64,000 nucleotides of DNA from Aureisphaera galaxeae. GTDB taxonomy: Bacteria; Bacteroidota; Bacteroidia; Flavobacteriales; Flavobacteriaceae. Below, piece after piece: positions 43,604-52,074 of this stretch. The stretch spans positions 930,001 to 994,000 of the forward strand of contig NZ_JAQQTF010000004.1 in the NCBI RefSeq assembly GCF_028561275.1, read 5' to 3'. A program made the position numbers and the translations under genes. Under the pieces are notes generated by a model. That model was not told the DNA's origin and ran no database searches. It saw only the letters and a program-made list of their open reading frames with translations. Every line of letters begins with the position of its first letter. Within the stretch, counting starts at the first letter, position 1.

Positions 43604-46411
43604 ATGAAAAGAATTTTGTTTTTTTTATTTCTGTTTATGGTGGGAACCACCTATTCCCAAACAACTGTAACCGGAAATGTGACCAGTCAAGATAACGAAC
43701 CTATCCTTGGTGCTAACGTAATAGTCTCAGGCACTTACGTTGGAACCGCAACGAATGCTGATGGTAGTTTTACCCTAACCGTAGAAGAGAATCCCCCATT
43801 TGAGCTAGAAATAAGTAGCATTGGCTACGAAAACGCTACGGTACAGATTACCCAAAACAACCAAAGTGTTTCCATTACATTACAAGAAGGTAGTGAACTG
43901 GACCAAGTAGTAATCTCTGCTTCCCGAACACCAGAACGCCTATTCGAATCCCCTGTAACTGTAGAGCGCTATGGTATTCAGGAAATAAAGAATTCTGCTT
44001 CTGCCGAGTTTTATGACGGACTCGAAAACCTGAAGGGAATCGATATGAATACCAACAGTTTAACGTTTAAGTCCATCAACACCCGTGGTTTCTCCACCTT
44101 TGCGAACAATAGGTTCCTGCAATTGGTAGATGGAATGGACAACTCCAACGCCGCCCTTAACTTCCCTCTGGGTAACCTTTTGGGAATGATAGAGCCCGAC
44201 GTACAGAGTGTGGAAATTCTTCCAGGAGCCGCCTCCGCCCTATATGGAGCCAACGCCTTTAACGGTATTCTTTTTATGACGAGTAAGAATCCTTTCGATC
44301 ACCAAGGTCTAAGCATCATGGTTAAAAGAGGGATTACTTCCCAGGAAGCTGCCGGAAACAATGATTATACCGATGTAGGCATACGTGCAGCACATAAATT
44401 CAGTAATAAATTCGCGGCCAAAGTGAATTTCGGTCTATTGGTCGGAACCGATTGGTTTGCTACCAATACAGAAGATAAATTACAACGCGGTATCGACCGT
44501 TCTGCCACCGATTATGACGGAATCAACGTATACGGGGATGAGGTAAGCACGAATATTAGAAGTGTAGCCGAAACCTTGGTAGCGATTGGAGCACTTCCTC
44601 CAGGAGCTGATGCATTAGTACCTGCTATAGACGTTAGTAGAACAGGATATGATGAAAGAGATCTTACCGACTATGACGCAGAAAGCGTAAAAGCCGATTG
44701 GGGTCTGTACTACCGCCCTTGGGAGGATGATTTCGAAATTGTATACCAAGGTAAAGTAGGTACTGGAAAAACCATTTATCAAGGTGCCAACCGCTATCGT
44801 ATCGACAACTTCTTCCAACAACAGCATAAACTTGAATTCCGTAACGACAATTTCTTTTTAAGAGGATATGTTGTTCCTGACAAAGCAGGAAACTCCTATG
44901 ACATGGTATTTACCGGAATTAACATCAACCGCGCATGGAAAGACGATCAGACGTGGTTCGGGCAATATGTTGGTGCTTTTGTACAGGGAACTTTGGCAGG
45001 TCTTTCGGAAACTGAAGCTCATGCCCTAGGACGACAAACAGCCGATACTGGACGTTTTGAGCCAGGCTCCCAAGAATTCAACACTGCTTTCAATAACAGT
45101 ATTAGTAATCCCGATTTGAATGAAGGATCTCGATTCCAAGACGAATCAAGATACTACCATGCGGATGGGAACTATAACTTCGGACACCTTTGGGATGCTG
45201 CCGAAGTACAAGTGGGTGGATCGTATAGAAGATACCGACTAAATTCTTCGGGTACTATTTACACCGATGGTGATGGACCTATCGATTACTCTGAAGTGGG
45301 ATTGTATACCCAAATTCAAAAGAAATTACCGATCTCCGATAATGTAGATGTAAAACTTACAGGATCTATCCGTTACGATAAGTCTGAATTATTCGATGGT
45401 TTCTTCTCTCCAAGGGTAGCCGCCGGTTTCACCATTGCCGAGAATCACAATATTAGGGCTTCTTACCAAACTGGTTTCAGAAACCCAACAACTCAGGATT
45501 TATTTATCGGATTGGATGTAGGGCGTGCCATTTTAGTAGGTAGTGCCGAAGGTAACCCTGCCATGGATGTTCGTACGTATCCTTTAAGTGCCAGTGGACA
45601 AGCCATTTTGGGGGTTCCTCAACTACAGTTAGACGGTACGGGAGCGTATAACAATTCCTTCTCTGCCAACTCTGTAGGAGTATTTGCTGCGACAGGAGAT
45701 CCAACGCAATTGGTGGTGTCCAATCCAGAAGCTGTAAAACCCGAGCAGGTATCTACCATAGAATTGGGATATCGTGGTAAGTTGTTCGATAACAAATTAC
45801 TTGTAGACTTGAGCGGATACTACAACAGCTACGAAGATTTCATTACCAATGAAACGGTTGTAACTCCTTTCTACGGAGATGTAGGTTTAACACAGGCACT
45901 GCCTAATGGAGTTCCTGTAGCGGTTGCTGCATTGGCAAATGGTGACTTCCAGGCTTTCCAAACTTATACCAACACAGATGCCGAAGTAAACTCCTACGGT
46001 GGTTCTATTGGATTGACAATGCGTATTGCCGATAAATTCGATCTTTCTGGTAATTATACTTATGCCAAATTGGATTTTGATCGTGAGGCAAACCCAGATT
46101 TCCTTACCTCTTTCAACACGCCAGAGCATAAGGTAAAAGCCACTTTAGGAAGTACAGATTTGTTCGAAAACTTTGGGTTCAATGTAGCTTGGAGATGGAG
46201 CGACACCTATCTGTGGGAAGCTACCTTCGGAACAGGGCAAGTACCTGCTTTCCATGTAGTGGATGCGCAAATAAACTACAAAGTTCCTAGTTTCTTGAAA
46301 TCTACATTCAAATTAGGTGCTTCTAACTTATTACAAGACGAATATATTACCGCTTTCGGTACGGGATTGGTAGGATCTGTATACTACCTATCTTGGACCA
46401 TCAATAATTAA
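43604..46411 (+). CDS. TonB-dependent outer-membrane receptor with CarboxypepD-like N-terminus
   Basis: About 935 aa from the ATG at 43604, where the signal peptide MKRILFFLFLFMVGTTYSQ begins; an ATG 39 nt upstream would add 13 polar residues. After the signal comes a CarboxypepD_reg-like domain (TGNVTSQDNEPILGANVIVSGTYVGTATNADGSFTL). The plug domain follows (VVISASRTPERLFESPVTVERYGIQEI...SVEILPGAASALYGANAFNGILFM), then a 22-strand-type barrel ending LGASNLLQDEYITAFGTGLVGSVYYLSWTIN. No SusD partner is encoded nearby, so a siderophore, cobalamin, peptide or other small substrate is likelier than a polysaccharide. It is monocistronic, with a strong terminator downstream. Confidence 0.93.
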   Translation: MKRILFFLFLFMVGTTYSQTTVTGNVTSQDNEPILGANVIVSGTYVGTATNADGSFTLTVEENPPFELEISSIGYENATVQITQNNQSVSITLQEGSELDQVVISASRTPERLFESPVTVERYGIQEIKNSASAEFYDGLENLKGIDMNTNSLTFKSINTRGFSTFANNRFLQLVDGMDNSNAALNFPLGNLLGMIEPDVQSVEILPGAASALYGANAFNGILFMTSKNPFDHQGLSIMVKRGITSQEAAGNNDYTDVGIRAAHKFSNKFAAKVNFGLLVGTDWFATNTEDKLQRGIDRSATDYDGINVYGDEVSTNIRSVAETLVAIGALPPGADALVPAIDVSRTGYDERDLTDYDAESVKADWGLYYRPWEDDFEIVYQGKVGTGKTIYQGANRYRIDNFFQQQHKLEFRNDNFFLRGYVVPDKAGNSYDMVFTGININRAWKDDQTWFGQYVGAFVQGTLAGLSETEAHALGRQTADTGRFEPGSQEFNTAFNNSISNPDLNEGSRFQDESRYYHADGNYNFGHLWDAAEVQVGGSYRRYRLNSSGTIYTDGDGPIDYSEVGLYTQIQKKLPISDNVDVKLTGSIRYDKSELFDGFFSPRVAAGFTIAENHNIRASYQTGFRNPTTQDLFIGLDVGRAILVGSAEGNPAMDVRTYPLSASGQAILGVPQLQLDGTGAYNNSFSANSVGVFAATGDPTQLVVSNPEAVKPEQVSTIELGYRGKLFDNKLLVDLSGYYNSYEDFITNETVVTPFYGDVGLTQALPNGVPVAVAALANGDFQAFQTYTNTDAEVNSYGGSIGLTMRIADKFDLSGNYTYAKLDFDREANPDFLTSFNTPEHKVKATLGSTDLFENFGFNVAWRWSDTYLWEATFGTGQVPAFHVVDAQINYKVPSFLKSTFKLGASNLLQDEYITAFGTGLVGSVYYLSWTINN

Positions 46412-46436
46412 TTAGCCTTCCCTCTAATTATATCAA

Positions 46437-46472
46437 AACCCTCTGGAGCTTCATGCGAAGGAGGGTTTTTTA
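46437..46472 (+). terminator. Intrinsic terminator of TonB receptor gene
   Basis: AACCCTC/GAGGGTT outer stem with an inner CTTC-ATGC-GAAG helix, followed by T6. Confidence 0.85.
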
Positions 46473-46483
46473 TTTACAGTAGA

Positions 46484-47305
46484 TTATAAACGCATTTCCA
46501 TTTCAAACTGATCCACGGTATTTTTCAATTGAATGTGTTTCAGAAAATTAATTTTTGAAGTCAGTTGCTCGTCCACATTATTAATTCGAATTTCTTCCGA
46601 AATACCTTGAATGGCCGAAAAAAGCCGCTCCCAATTCTGAAGTGTATCTTCAAAAACATCGAATTGCGCTACGTAGCACCTATTTGGTTCTAAAATGAAA
46701 TAGGCCGCTTCTTTTCCATTTGAATTGATCACATAATAATCATAGGATCCCCTTTGGACGGTCTCTATATGGTTATCCCAGGAATAGCTTTCCTGATGGA
46801 GTGTTTCCCACAAAAAATGGGAAGCGTCTACATTTTTTAGGACATAATCATGTTGCTCCGCTCCTACCTGAAAGGTTCCCCCATAGCATTTGTAGCGCTT
46901 GGTAATCGAAAAACCTACCTTCTCATATGCTTTAACAGCTTTTTCATTTTCGGTAATGACTTCCAAGGCACATAGGGAAATTCCTTTTTCCTTCAGTTTG
47001 GGGATACAATGATCATATAATTGCTGTACAATACGCTTCCCCCTGTATTCGGGAATTACTCCTGTACCTGTATTGAAGGCAATCCTATCCCCGTTCCGAG
47101 TATCGATAGCATGTATGATAAAGCCTATCAGGGTATCTCCATCGAACATTCCATAGGAATCCGCATAACTTACCTTGGCCCTTCTCCAACGTTCTTCGTA
47201 GAAATCATGATCCGTAGGCATTTTGACAAAATAATTGGCAAAAGCCACTAGGAAGCAATCCATAAGTGAGGCGAATGGCAATGTGTCTAAGCTCTTTATC
47301 TTCAT
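46484..47305 (-). CDS. GNAT-family N-acetyltransferase with C-terminal extension
   Basis: 273 aa. GNAT core in the N-terminal ~155 residues: DGDTLIGFIIHAIDTRNG, then AFNTGTGVIPEYRGKRIVQQLYDHCIPKLKEKGI (acetyl-CoA motif V-x-x-xxRGKxxxxxL), and LEVITENEKAVKAYEKVGFSITKRYKCY. The C-terminal ~115 residues (YDYYVINSNGKEAAYFILEPNRCYVAQFDVF) look like a degenerate second GNAT-like half, as in two-domain GNATs. Acceptor unknown. It stands alone between terminators. Confidence 0.88.
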   Translation of the reverse strand: MKIKSLDTLPFASLMDCFLVAFANYFVKMPTDHDFYEERWRRAKVSYADSYGMFDGDTLIGFIIHAIDTRNGDRIAFNTGTGVIPEYRGKRIVQQLYDHCIPKLKEKGISLCALEVITENEKAVKAYEKVGFSITKRYKCYGGTFQVGAEQHDYVLKNVDASHFLWETLHQESYSWDNHIETVQRGSYDYYVINSNGKEAAYFILEPNRCYVAQFDVFEDTLQNWERLFSAIQGISEEIRINNVDEQLTSKINFLKHIQLKNTVDQFEMEMRL

Positions 47306-47483
47306 TCTATTTATGAAATATTATAGGGTTGCAATCATTATTGGAACACTTATTAGAATCGTAAAACAAATATGTACTTGTTAAGGTAATGTATTTTTCC
47401 AATAAGCTTCTAAAAAAAGGATTCGTCTCTTTTTTGTAGGATTTGCAATGATCTAAACAAATAGTTTCCATAATAATATCTTT

Positions 47484-48188
47484 TTAAGTTAGGGCAAAGG
47501 CAACAGCTTGGTCCGCGTGAATTTGTCCAGTATCGAATAGTGGGATTGAAATATCCTCTGCCTGTACAAGCATGGGTAATTCGGTACATCCCATAATCAC
47601 GCCTTCTATACCATTGCTTTTTGAATTTTGAATCATCTCAATAACCCTCTGTTTGGATGTTTCCGTAAAAACACCTTTCAGCAATTCACCATATATGATA
47701 TCATGAATGATTTGCATGTCCGAAGGATTGGGGACGGTGATGTCTAGGTCATATTTATTTTCCAAAACAGAGGTGTAGAAGTCCAATTCCATAGTAGGTT
47801 TCGTACCTAGAAGCAGGACCTTTTTAAGTTGTTTCTTGGCAATAGCTCGTCCCGTGGCATCGGCTATGTGCAAAAAGGGAATCGATATATCCGCTATAAT
47901 AGCGGGACTTACCAAATGAATTAAATTCGTGCACAACAACACCATATCTGCCCCTGCCCTTTCCAATTGCTGGGCACTTTTCACCATGATGCGTTCTATG
48001 GCTTTCCAATCTCGATTAGAGGTATGCCGTTCGATTTCGGAAAAGTCTACCGAAACCAGTATGATTTTAGCCGAATGAGATCCCCCAAGTTTTACGTTTA
48101 CGGCATGATTTATTCGTTCGTAATACAATTTTGAAGATTCCCATCCCATCCCGCCTATCAATCCAATAACCTTTGTTTGTTGTTGCAT
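47484..48188 (-). CDS. Aspartate/glutamate racemase-family protein
   Basis: 234 aa. PLP-independent racemase fold with both catalytic Cys: ADMVLLCTNLIHLV (Cys in CTN) and GIEGVIMGCTELPMLV (GCTE). The N-terminus GLIGGMGWESSKLYYERIN is typical of the YgeA/aspartate racemase branch. It interconverts L- and D-amino acids, probably aspartate or a broader set. It is divergent from a MetR-like LysR regulator, which is probably its regulator. Confidence 0.92.
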   Translation of the reverse strand: MQQQTKVIGLIGGMGWESSKLYYERINHAVNVKLGGSHSAKIILVSVDFSEIERHTSNRDWKAIERIMVKSAQQLERAGADMVLLCTNLIHLVSPAIIADISIPFLHIADATGRAIAKKQLKKVLLLGTKPTMELDFYTSVLENKYDLDITVPNPSDMQIIHDIIYGELLKGVFTETSKQRVIEMIQNSKSNGIEGVIMGCTELPMLVQAEDISIPLFDTGQIHADQAVAFALT

Positions 48189-48266
48189 GCTTCTTATTTT
48201 GGAACAAAACTAAATCCATAAACCTCAGTATACCAGCATTGTAATTGAAGGTTGAAATTTTATGGT

Positions 48267-48279
48267 TGAAAATTTTTCA
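48267..48279. promoter_or_regulatory. MetR-type box TGAA-N5-TTCA
   Basis: TGAA-AATTT-TTCA, embedded in the larger palindrome GTTGAAA-ATT-TTTCAAC, between the divergent racemase and LysR genes. It matches the MetR consensus TGAA-N5-TTCA. Confidence 0.6.
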
Positions 48280-48315
48280 ACTACATCCCAAGGGTGAGTA
48301 TTGTACCTTTGTACT

Positions 48316-49209
48316 ATGGAATTGAAATACTTCCGACTTATAAAAACCATCGCCGAGGAAGGTAGCATTGCCAACTCATCGGGGCGTTTGTTTTTAACCC
48401 AATCTGCCCTAAGTCATCAGTTAAAGGATTTAGAAGAACGTTTGGGTTTTAAGGTATTTCATAGAACCCGAAACAATTGGGAATTAACCGAAGAAGGCAA
48501 GGAATTATACAAACTGGCGAATACTTTATTTAGTGCCATCGATGAAGGTTTTGGAACCATAAAACAAATTAAGGAAGGGGCCAAAGGCTCCATAAAACTT
48601 AGTGCCGAATGCCAATCCTTTTTTCATTCCCTTCCTGCCTTTATTCAGAAAATGGGGATGCTTTATCCAGAGATAGACATTGACCTGAGCTTAGGATCTA
48701 CGCAGCACATCATCTCACAGGTGCTATCAAACGAAATAGACATTGCGATTGTCACCTCCCAACCCGAAGCAGAAGCCCTTACTAGCACGCAGATCCACAA
48801 GGATGAAATTTTTGCGGTGATGCATCGGGAAAATCCACTGAATGAACATCCTTATCTGGAGGCGGGTCATTTTGAAAAGGTGCACTTGCTTATCAATTCC
48901 TTCCCTATAGAAGGTGTTTGGGTATATGAGCATTTCCTGAAACGCGATAAAGTGAACCCTATTAAGATATCTGCTATTCCCTTCACAGAGGCCACACTTT
49001 CGCTCATAGATGCTAATATGGGGATCATGTGCGCTCCCAAATGGCAGTTAGCTTCTTTCACTTTGCCCAAGGATATCGTTTTCAAAAGAATTGGTAAGAA
49101 TGGCTTAAAGCGCACACATTATTTGGTGGTCCAAACGTCTCAAAGAAATAAGGATTATATCCATGATTTCATCACCAACATTGAAGAGGATTTTTTGGAT
49201 ACCGAATAA
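48316..49209 (+). CDS. LysR-family regulator (MetR-like)
   Basis: 297 aa from the ATG at 48316. The first residues (MELKYFRLIKTIAEEGS) are the normal LysR start; an in-frame TTG 15 nt earlier lies inside the promoter and is rejected. HTH segment: RLFLTQSALSHQLKDLEERLGFKVFHRTRNNWELTEEG, MetR-like. The effector domain follows (GSIKLSAECQSFFHSLPAFIQKMGMLYPEIDIDLSLG). The -7 box TACCTTTG (48304-48311) ends only 4 nt before the ATG, implying a leaderless or near-leaderless mRNA. Likely target: the divergent racemase gene. Confidence 0.92.
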   Translation: MELKYFRLIKTIAEEGSIANSSGRLFLTQSALSHQLKDLEERLGFKVFHRTRNNWELTEEGKELYKLANTLFSAIDEGFGTIKQIKEGAKGSIKLSAECQSFFHSLPAFIQKMGMLYPEIDIDLSLGSTQHIISQVLSNEIDIAIVTSQPEAEALTSTQIHKDEIFAVMHRENPLNEHPYLEAGHFEKVHLLINSFPIEGVWVYEHFLKRDKVNPIKISAIPFTEATLSLIDANMGIMCAPKWQLASFTLPKDIVFKRIGKNGLKRTHYLVVQTSQRNKDYIHDFITNIEEDFLDTE

Positions 49210-49219
49210 GCTACATTGC

Positions 49220-49798
49220 CTATTCTACTTGTGTGTAGGCCCAAAGTATTCGCAACCGTTCGCTTTCACTAAAACCTGAATCTGCCTGCCATTCTAGTCT
49301 TGGCATCAGTTTCTCATCCAGATTCAAAACAATATCGATTAAATAGTCGCCTTGGGGTATCATATAACCCACACAACCAGCCTGATAAGGCACTGAATAT
49401 TCTGTATCCTTTATTGCTTTTATTAAATAATCGGTTCTTTGTTCAAAGTTTCTTTTACGAACGAGTGCTTCGTATGCGATCGCTTTTATCGTCCCATTCG
49501 GAAATTCGGTAAGTTGTTTTAATTCAGAAATTGTAGCATTTTTCTGTATCCAGCGCCTTGTATCGTAAAGCTTATACCTTCTTCCATCAATCCCGATATA
49601 AGGTCCCGAAACACTCCCGTATTGCATCACTTGTACACTATCTTTAATTTGCATTCGAATTCCGTTCCAATTGTACGACCAGCTTTTCTCGTAAAAGGAA
49701 GAAAGAGCGAAAACAATAGCAATTCCAATTACTGAGATGAGTGGAAAAAAAATTGAAATCGTACTGTGCTTCTTGTTTTGTTTTCTATTTCTTTTCAT
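49220..49798 (-). CDS. Single-pass membrane protein of unknown function
   Basis: 192 aa from the ATG at 49798 (ATG at 49807 is an alternative). A basic N-terminus (MKRNRKQNKKHS) precedes one transmembrane helix (TISIFFPLISVIGIAIVFALSSFY), then a ~155-residue extracytoplasmic domain with IDGRRYKLYDTRRWIQKNATISELKQLTEFPNGTIKAIAYEALVRK and YQAGCVGYMIPQGDYLIDIVLN. The segment around KAIAYEALVRK resembles HEAT-like repeat units seen in Bacteroidetes envelope proteins. Its start overlaps the previous gene's stop by 14 nt, so the two are coupled. Confidence 0.78.
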   Translation of the reverse strand: MKRNRKQNKKHSTISIFFPLISVIGIAIVFALSSFYEKSWSYNWNGIRMQIKDSVQVMQYGSVSGPYIGIDGRRYKLYDTRRWIQKNATISELKQLTEFPNGTIKAIAYEALVRKRNFEQRTDYLIKAIKDTEYSVPYQAGCVGYMIPQGDYLIDIVLNLDEKLMPRLEWQADSGFSESERLRILWAYTQVE

Positions 49799-50261
49799 AC
49801 GTGGCATTTCCAAAATTCACATATTTTCCTTCTTTGTTCTTATAGAAATCTTCCACATATATTATACCATTTTCAATTCGGTATAATGTCTTTCCCTGTT
49901 CGGTAGATGCATCGCCCCAAAATATTTCGAGTGTATCCGACGATATACTTCCAATTAAAGGCAAGCGGACCCCTCTAGAATCGAACCAAGTACCAGAAAC
50001 ACTGCCATCCTGTGCAATTTGATAATAACCATGTGCCTGCATGGTTTGCATCTTTCCCTCGGAGGCCTCAAAACCGTTCTCGAATTCAAGTTTGATAAAT
50101 GTATTATTTAAAGCAGCTTCCCAATGCATGGTAAAATGGGCAGTCTTACCAAATAGGGTTCCACTTCCCTCCCAAGAGGATCCCTCCACCTTATCGAAAA
50201 ATGTTTGGGCAATCCCTGCATGGCATACGAGAAACAATATCAAATACTGGAATAGTCTCAT
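49785..50261 (-). CDS. Secreted lipocalin-like protein of unknown function
   Basis: 158 aa. Signal peptide MRLFQYLILFLVCHAGIAQ. The rest is a series of beta strands: SSWEGSGTLFGKTAHFTMHW, TFIKLEFENGFE, QAHGYYQIAQDGSVSGTWFDSRG, ISSDTLEIFWGD, GKTLYRIENGIIYVEDFYKN. This pattern suggests a lipocalin-like or DUF6265-type beta barrel. No catalytic motif is recognised. It overlaps the following membrane-protein gene, indicating a two-gene operon. Confidence 0.8.
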   Translation of the reverse strand: MRLFQYLILFLVCHAGIAQTFFDKVEGSSWEGSGTLFGKTAHFTMHWEAALNNTFIKLEFENGFEASEGKMQTMQAHGYYQIAQDGSVSGTWFDSRGVRLPLIGSISSDTLEIFWGDASTEQGKTLYRIENGIIYVEDFYKNKEGKYVNFGNATYEKK

Positions 50262-50387
50262 CTTTATAATTTTAGGCTCATAAAATTCCTGCCGGAATAA
50301 TTAGGTAAAAGATAACCAGAATATGAATACCTAGAGCAATTTTGCAGTAGTTGTTCCTTTTTTTGATACCAGTGATATTCAAAATTA

Positions 50388-50425
50388 AATAGGCCCAGAA
50401 AGAAACAGTCCTTCTGGGGCCTATA
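50388..50425 (-). terminator. Intrinsic terminator after metallophosphatase gene
   Basis: TAGGCCC-AGAA/TTCT-GGGGCCTA stem with one bulged G, about 90 nt beyond the metallophosphatase stop at 50511. The minus-strand tail is TTTAATTTT. Confidence 0.7.
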
Positions 50426-50510
50426 ACCACATGTTCAATAAACAGAAGCTATGAACATTTTTTTGGGCTTCCCCATATATCATAATTCCCTATGAATATT
50501 GCTTTAGAGG

Positions 50511-51950
50511 TTAGGCGGGTGCGGAGCTCCAGCATTGTGTCTTTTCAAATTTGCCATCCTTGATGGCTACTTCATAAAAAGTCTCGGTAATTTGATCCCC
50601 ACTTAATTCTACAATGGCAAAACCGTTTTTAACCCGCAACTGTTGTTGTTTATCCAAAGGAGGCGGCATTTTGGTGTGACTGTAGTACAACACCTCAGGA
50701 TTAGGGCCATTAATTAGATCCTGAAGATAGGGTGCATTGCCAAAGGGAATGGAGGCATGGCCACAACAGCGCATAAGCGGCCCGTTGCCATCCCTAGTTT
50801 TCTTTTCACCGTAGATGGATAAATTATCATTGTATACAATTCCATTATGTACGTGTCCCCAATACCATACATCTGGAATATGGGGTGCAGTTGCTCCTAA
50901 TATTTGATCCCACATTGGGTTATTGGGTTTCGGTCCGTTCTTGTCCACTTCTATTCCATTATGGTGAGTGCACAAAAAGACCTTTTTCCCTGAGTTGTAG
51001 GCTTTGGTTAAAAATTCCAGCTGTTCCTGTCCTCCATGCTTGGTAGCGATAATACCATCCATGTACAAGGGACTTTCGTCGTAATATGCAGAATCCAGTC
51101 CTACGATAATCCACTCTCCAATTTCAAAGGAGAAGTAGGTTGTCTGATTCTGATGGGTAAAACGAGCATCTTTCAATGTGTTTTTCATGAGCCCATTGGC
51201 GCCATCGTACATTTCATGATTGCTATTCATGGTATAGAATTTCCCTTTATACTTTAAAGGAATTCGTTCTAGAAAATTGCTTGTTTCTTCCCCCTTGGTC
51301 CCTGCATAATACACATCGCCTAAATGGATGATATAATCGGGGTCTTCAGAAATAACCCCCTCCATAACCAATTGGGACGGACATTTAGGTGTTTCCCCGT
51401 CACTCCAAATACCCGTCCCCCAATCGCCAATAATGGCAATTTTAGCTGAAGGGGGAATTGAATTATTAGATACTTTAGTTTTTCCCTCGGGATTCGTTCC
51501 GAAAGGATGGATGAGGAAGGGCAATACTTTATAAAGGATATAATATCCCAAGGATAGGAACCAGCCTACATCTAGTTGGCAGTATTTAGAAATCACATAC
51601 AGTGTCCCATCGCCTGCTACCCAACCATCCGACCATTCTTCCAACATTTCGGTGGTAATCTTACTGGGAGGAATTCCCAGAACGTCGCGCAATGCTCTTG
51701 TTAGAAGGTTTTTATCAATGAGCTCATTCAGGAAATACAAGGCAGTCATATTCTCATAGTCATGATGATAGTTCTCCTTGTAATCACCATTCAAAAAGTA
51801 ACTCTCGCACGTTACCAAGTATTGCCAGAATCCTTCTATATTCCTTTTCCCGGTGCTTAAATCTGCCTCCTTGTTTAAACCACTTTCTAGCTTTTCATTG
51901 ACATCATTAAGAAGGTCTTTGATATTCGAATCTATATTGAATAATTCCAT
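50511..51950 (-). CDS. Calcineurin-like metallophosphoesterase
   Basis: 479 aa from the ATG at 51950 (MELFNIDS...); the frame opens 17 codons earlier without support. The metallophosphatase motifs are complete: AIIGDWGTG (GDxG), IIHLGDVYYAG (GDxxY), TMNSNHEMYDG (GNHE as SNHE), FLCTHHNG (GH-like HH) and YWGHVHNG (GHxH). SNHE instead of GNHE is a mild deviation. An N-terminal ~160 residues of helices precede the catalytic core. No signal peptide is seen. It stands alone with its own terminator, one of several signal-less hydrolases in the window. Confidence 0.9.
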   Translation of the reverse strand: MELFNIDSNIKDLLNDVNEKLESGLNKEADLSTGKRNIEGFWQYLVTCESYFLNGDYKENYHHDYENMTALYFLNELIDKNLLTRALRDVLGIPPSKITTEMLEEWSDGWVAGDGTLYVISKYCQLDVGWFLSLGYYILYKVLPFLIHPFGTNPEGKTKVSNNSIPPSAKIAIIGDWGTGIWSDGETPKCPSQLVMEGVISEDPDYIIHLGDVYYAGTKGEETSNFLERIPLKYKGKFYTMNSNHEMYDGANGLMKNTLKDARFTHQNQTTYFSFEIGEWIIVGLDSAYYDESPLYMDGIIATKHGGQEQLEFLTKAYNSGKKVFLCTHHNGIEVDKNGPKPNNPMWDQILGATAPHIPDVWYWGHVHNGIVYNDNLSIYGEKKTRDGNGPLMRCCGHASIPFGNAPYLQDLINGPNPEVLYYSHTKMPPPLDKQQQLRVKNGFAIVELSGDQITETFYEVAIKDGKFEKTQCWSSAPA

Positions 51951-52023
51951 GACATTGCGTTTTATACCCTCTAATTTCTTGATTAACAAACAATAACACA
52001 ATACGTATTTATACGTGTTTTAT

Positions 52024-52055
52024 AAAAAAAAGCGACCTCTTTAAAGATCGCTTTT
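52024..52055 (-). terminator. Intrinsic terminator after NTF2-DJ-1 gene
   Basis: AAAGCGA/TCGCTTT stem with a T8 tract on the minus strand, 20 nt past the stop at 52075. Confidence 0.85.
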
Positions 52056-52074
52056 AGGTCATGGTTATGATGCT

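Noticed and set aside
48301-48316. TTG start for the LysR regulator
   Set aside because: The five extra codons coincide with the TACCTTTG -7 box, and the family start is at the ATG at 48316.
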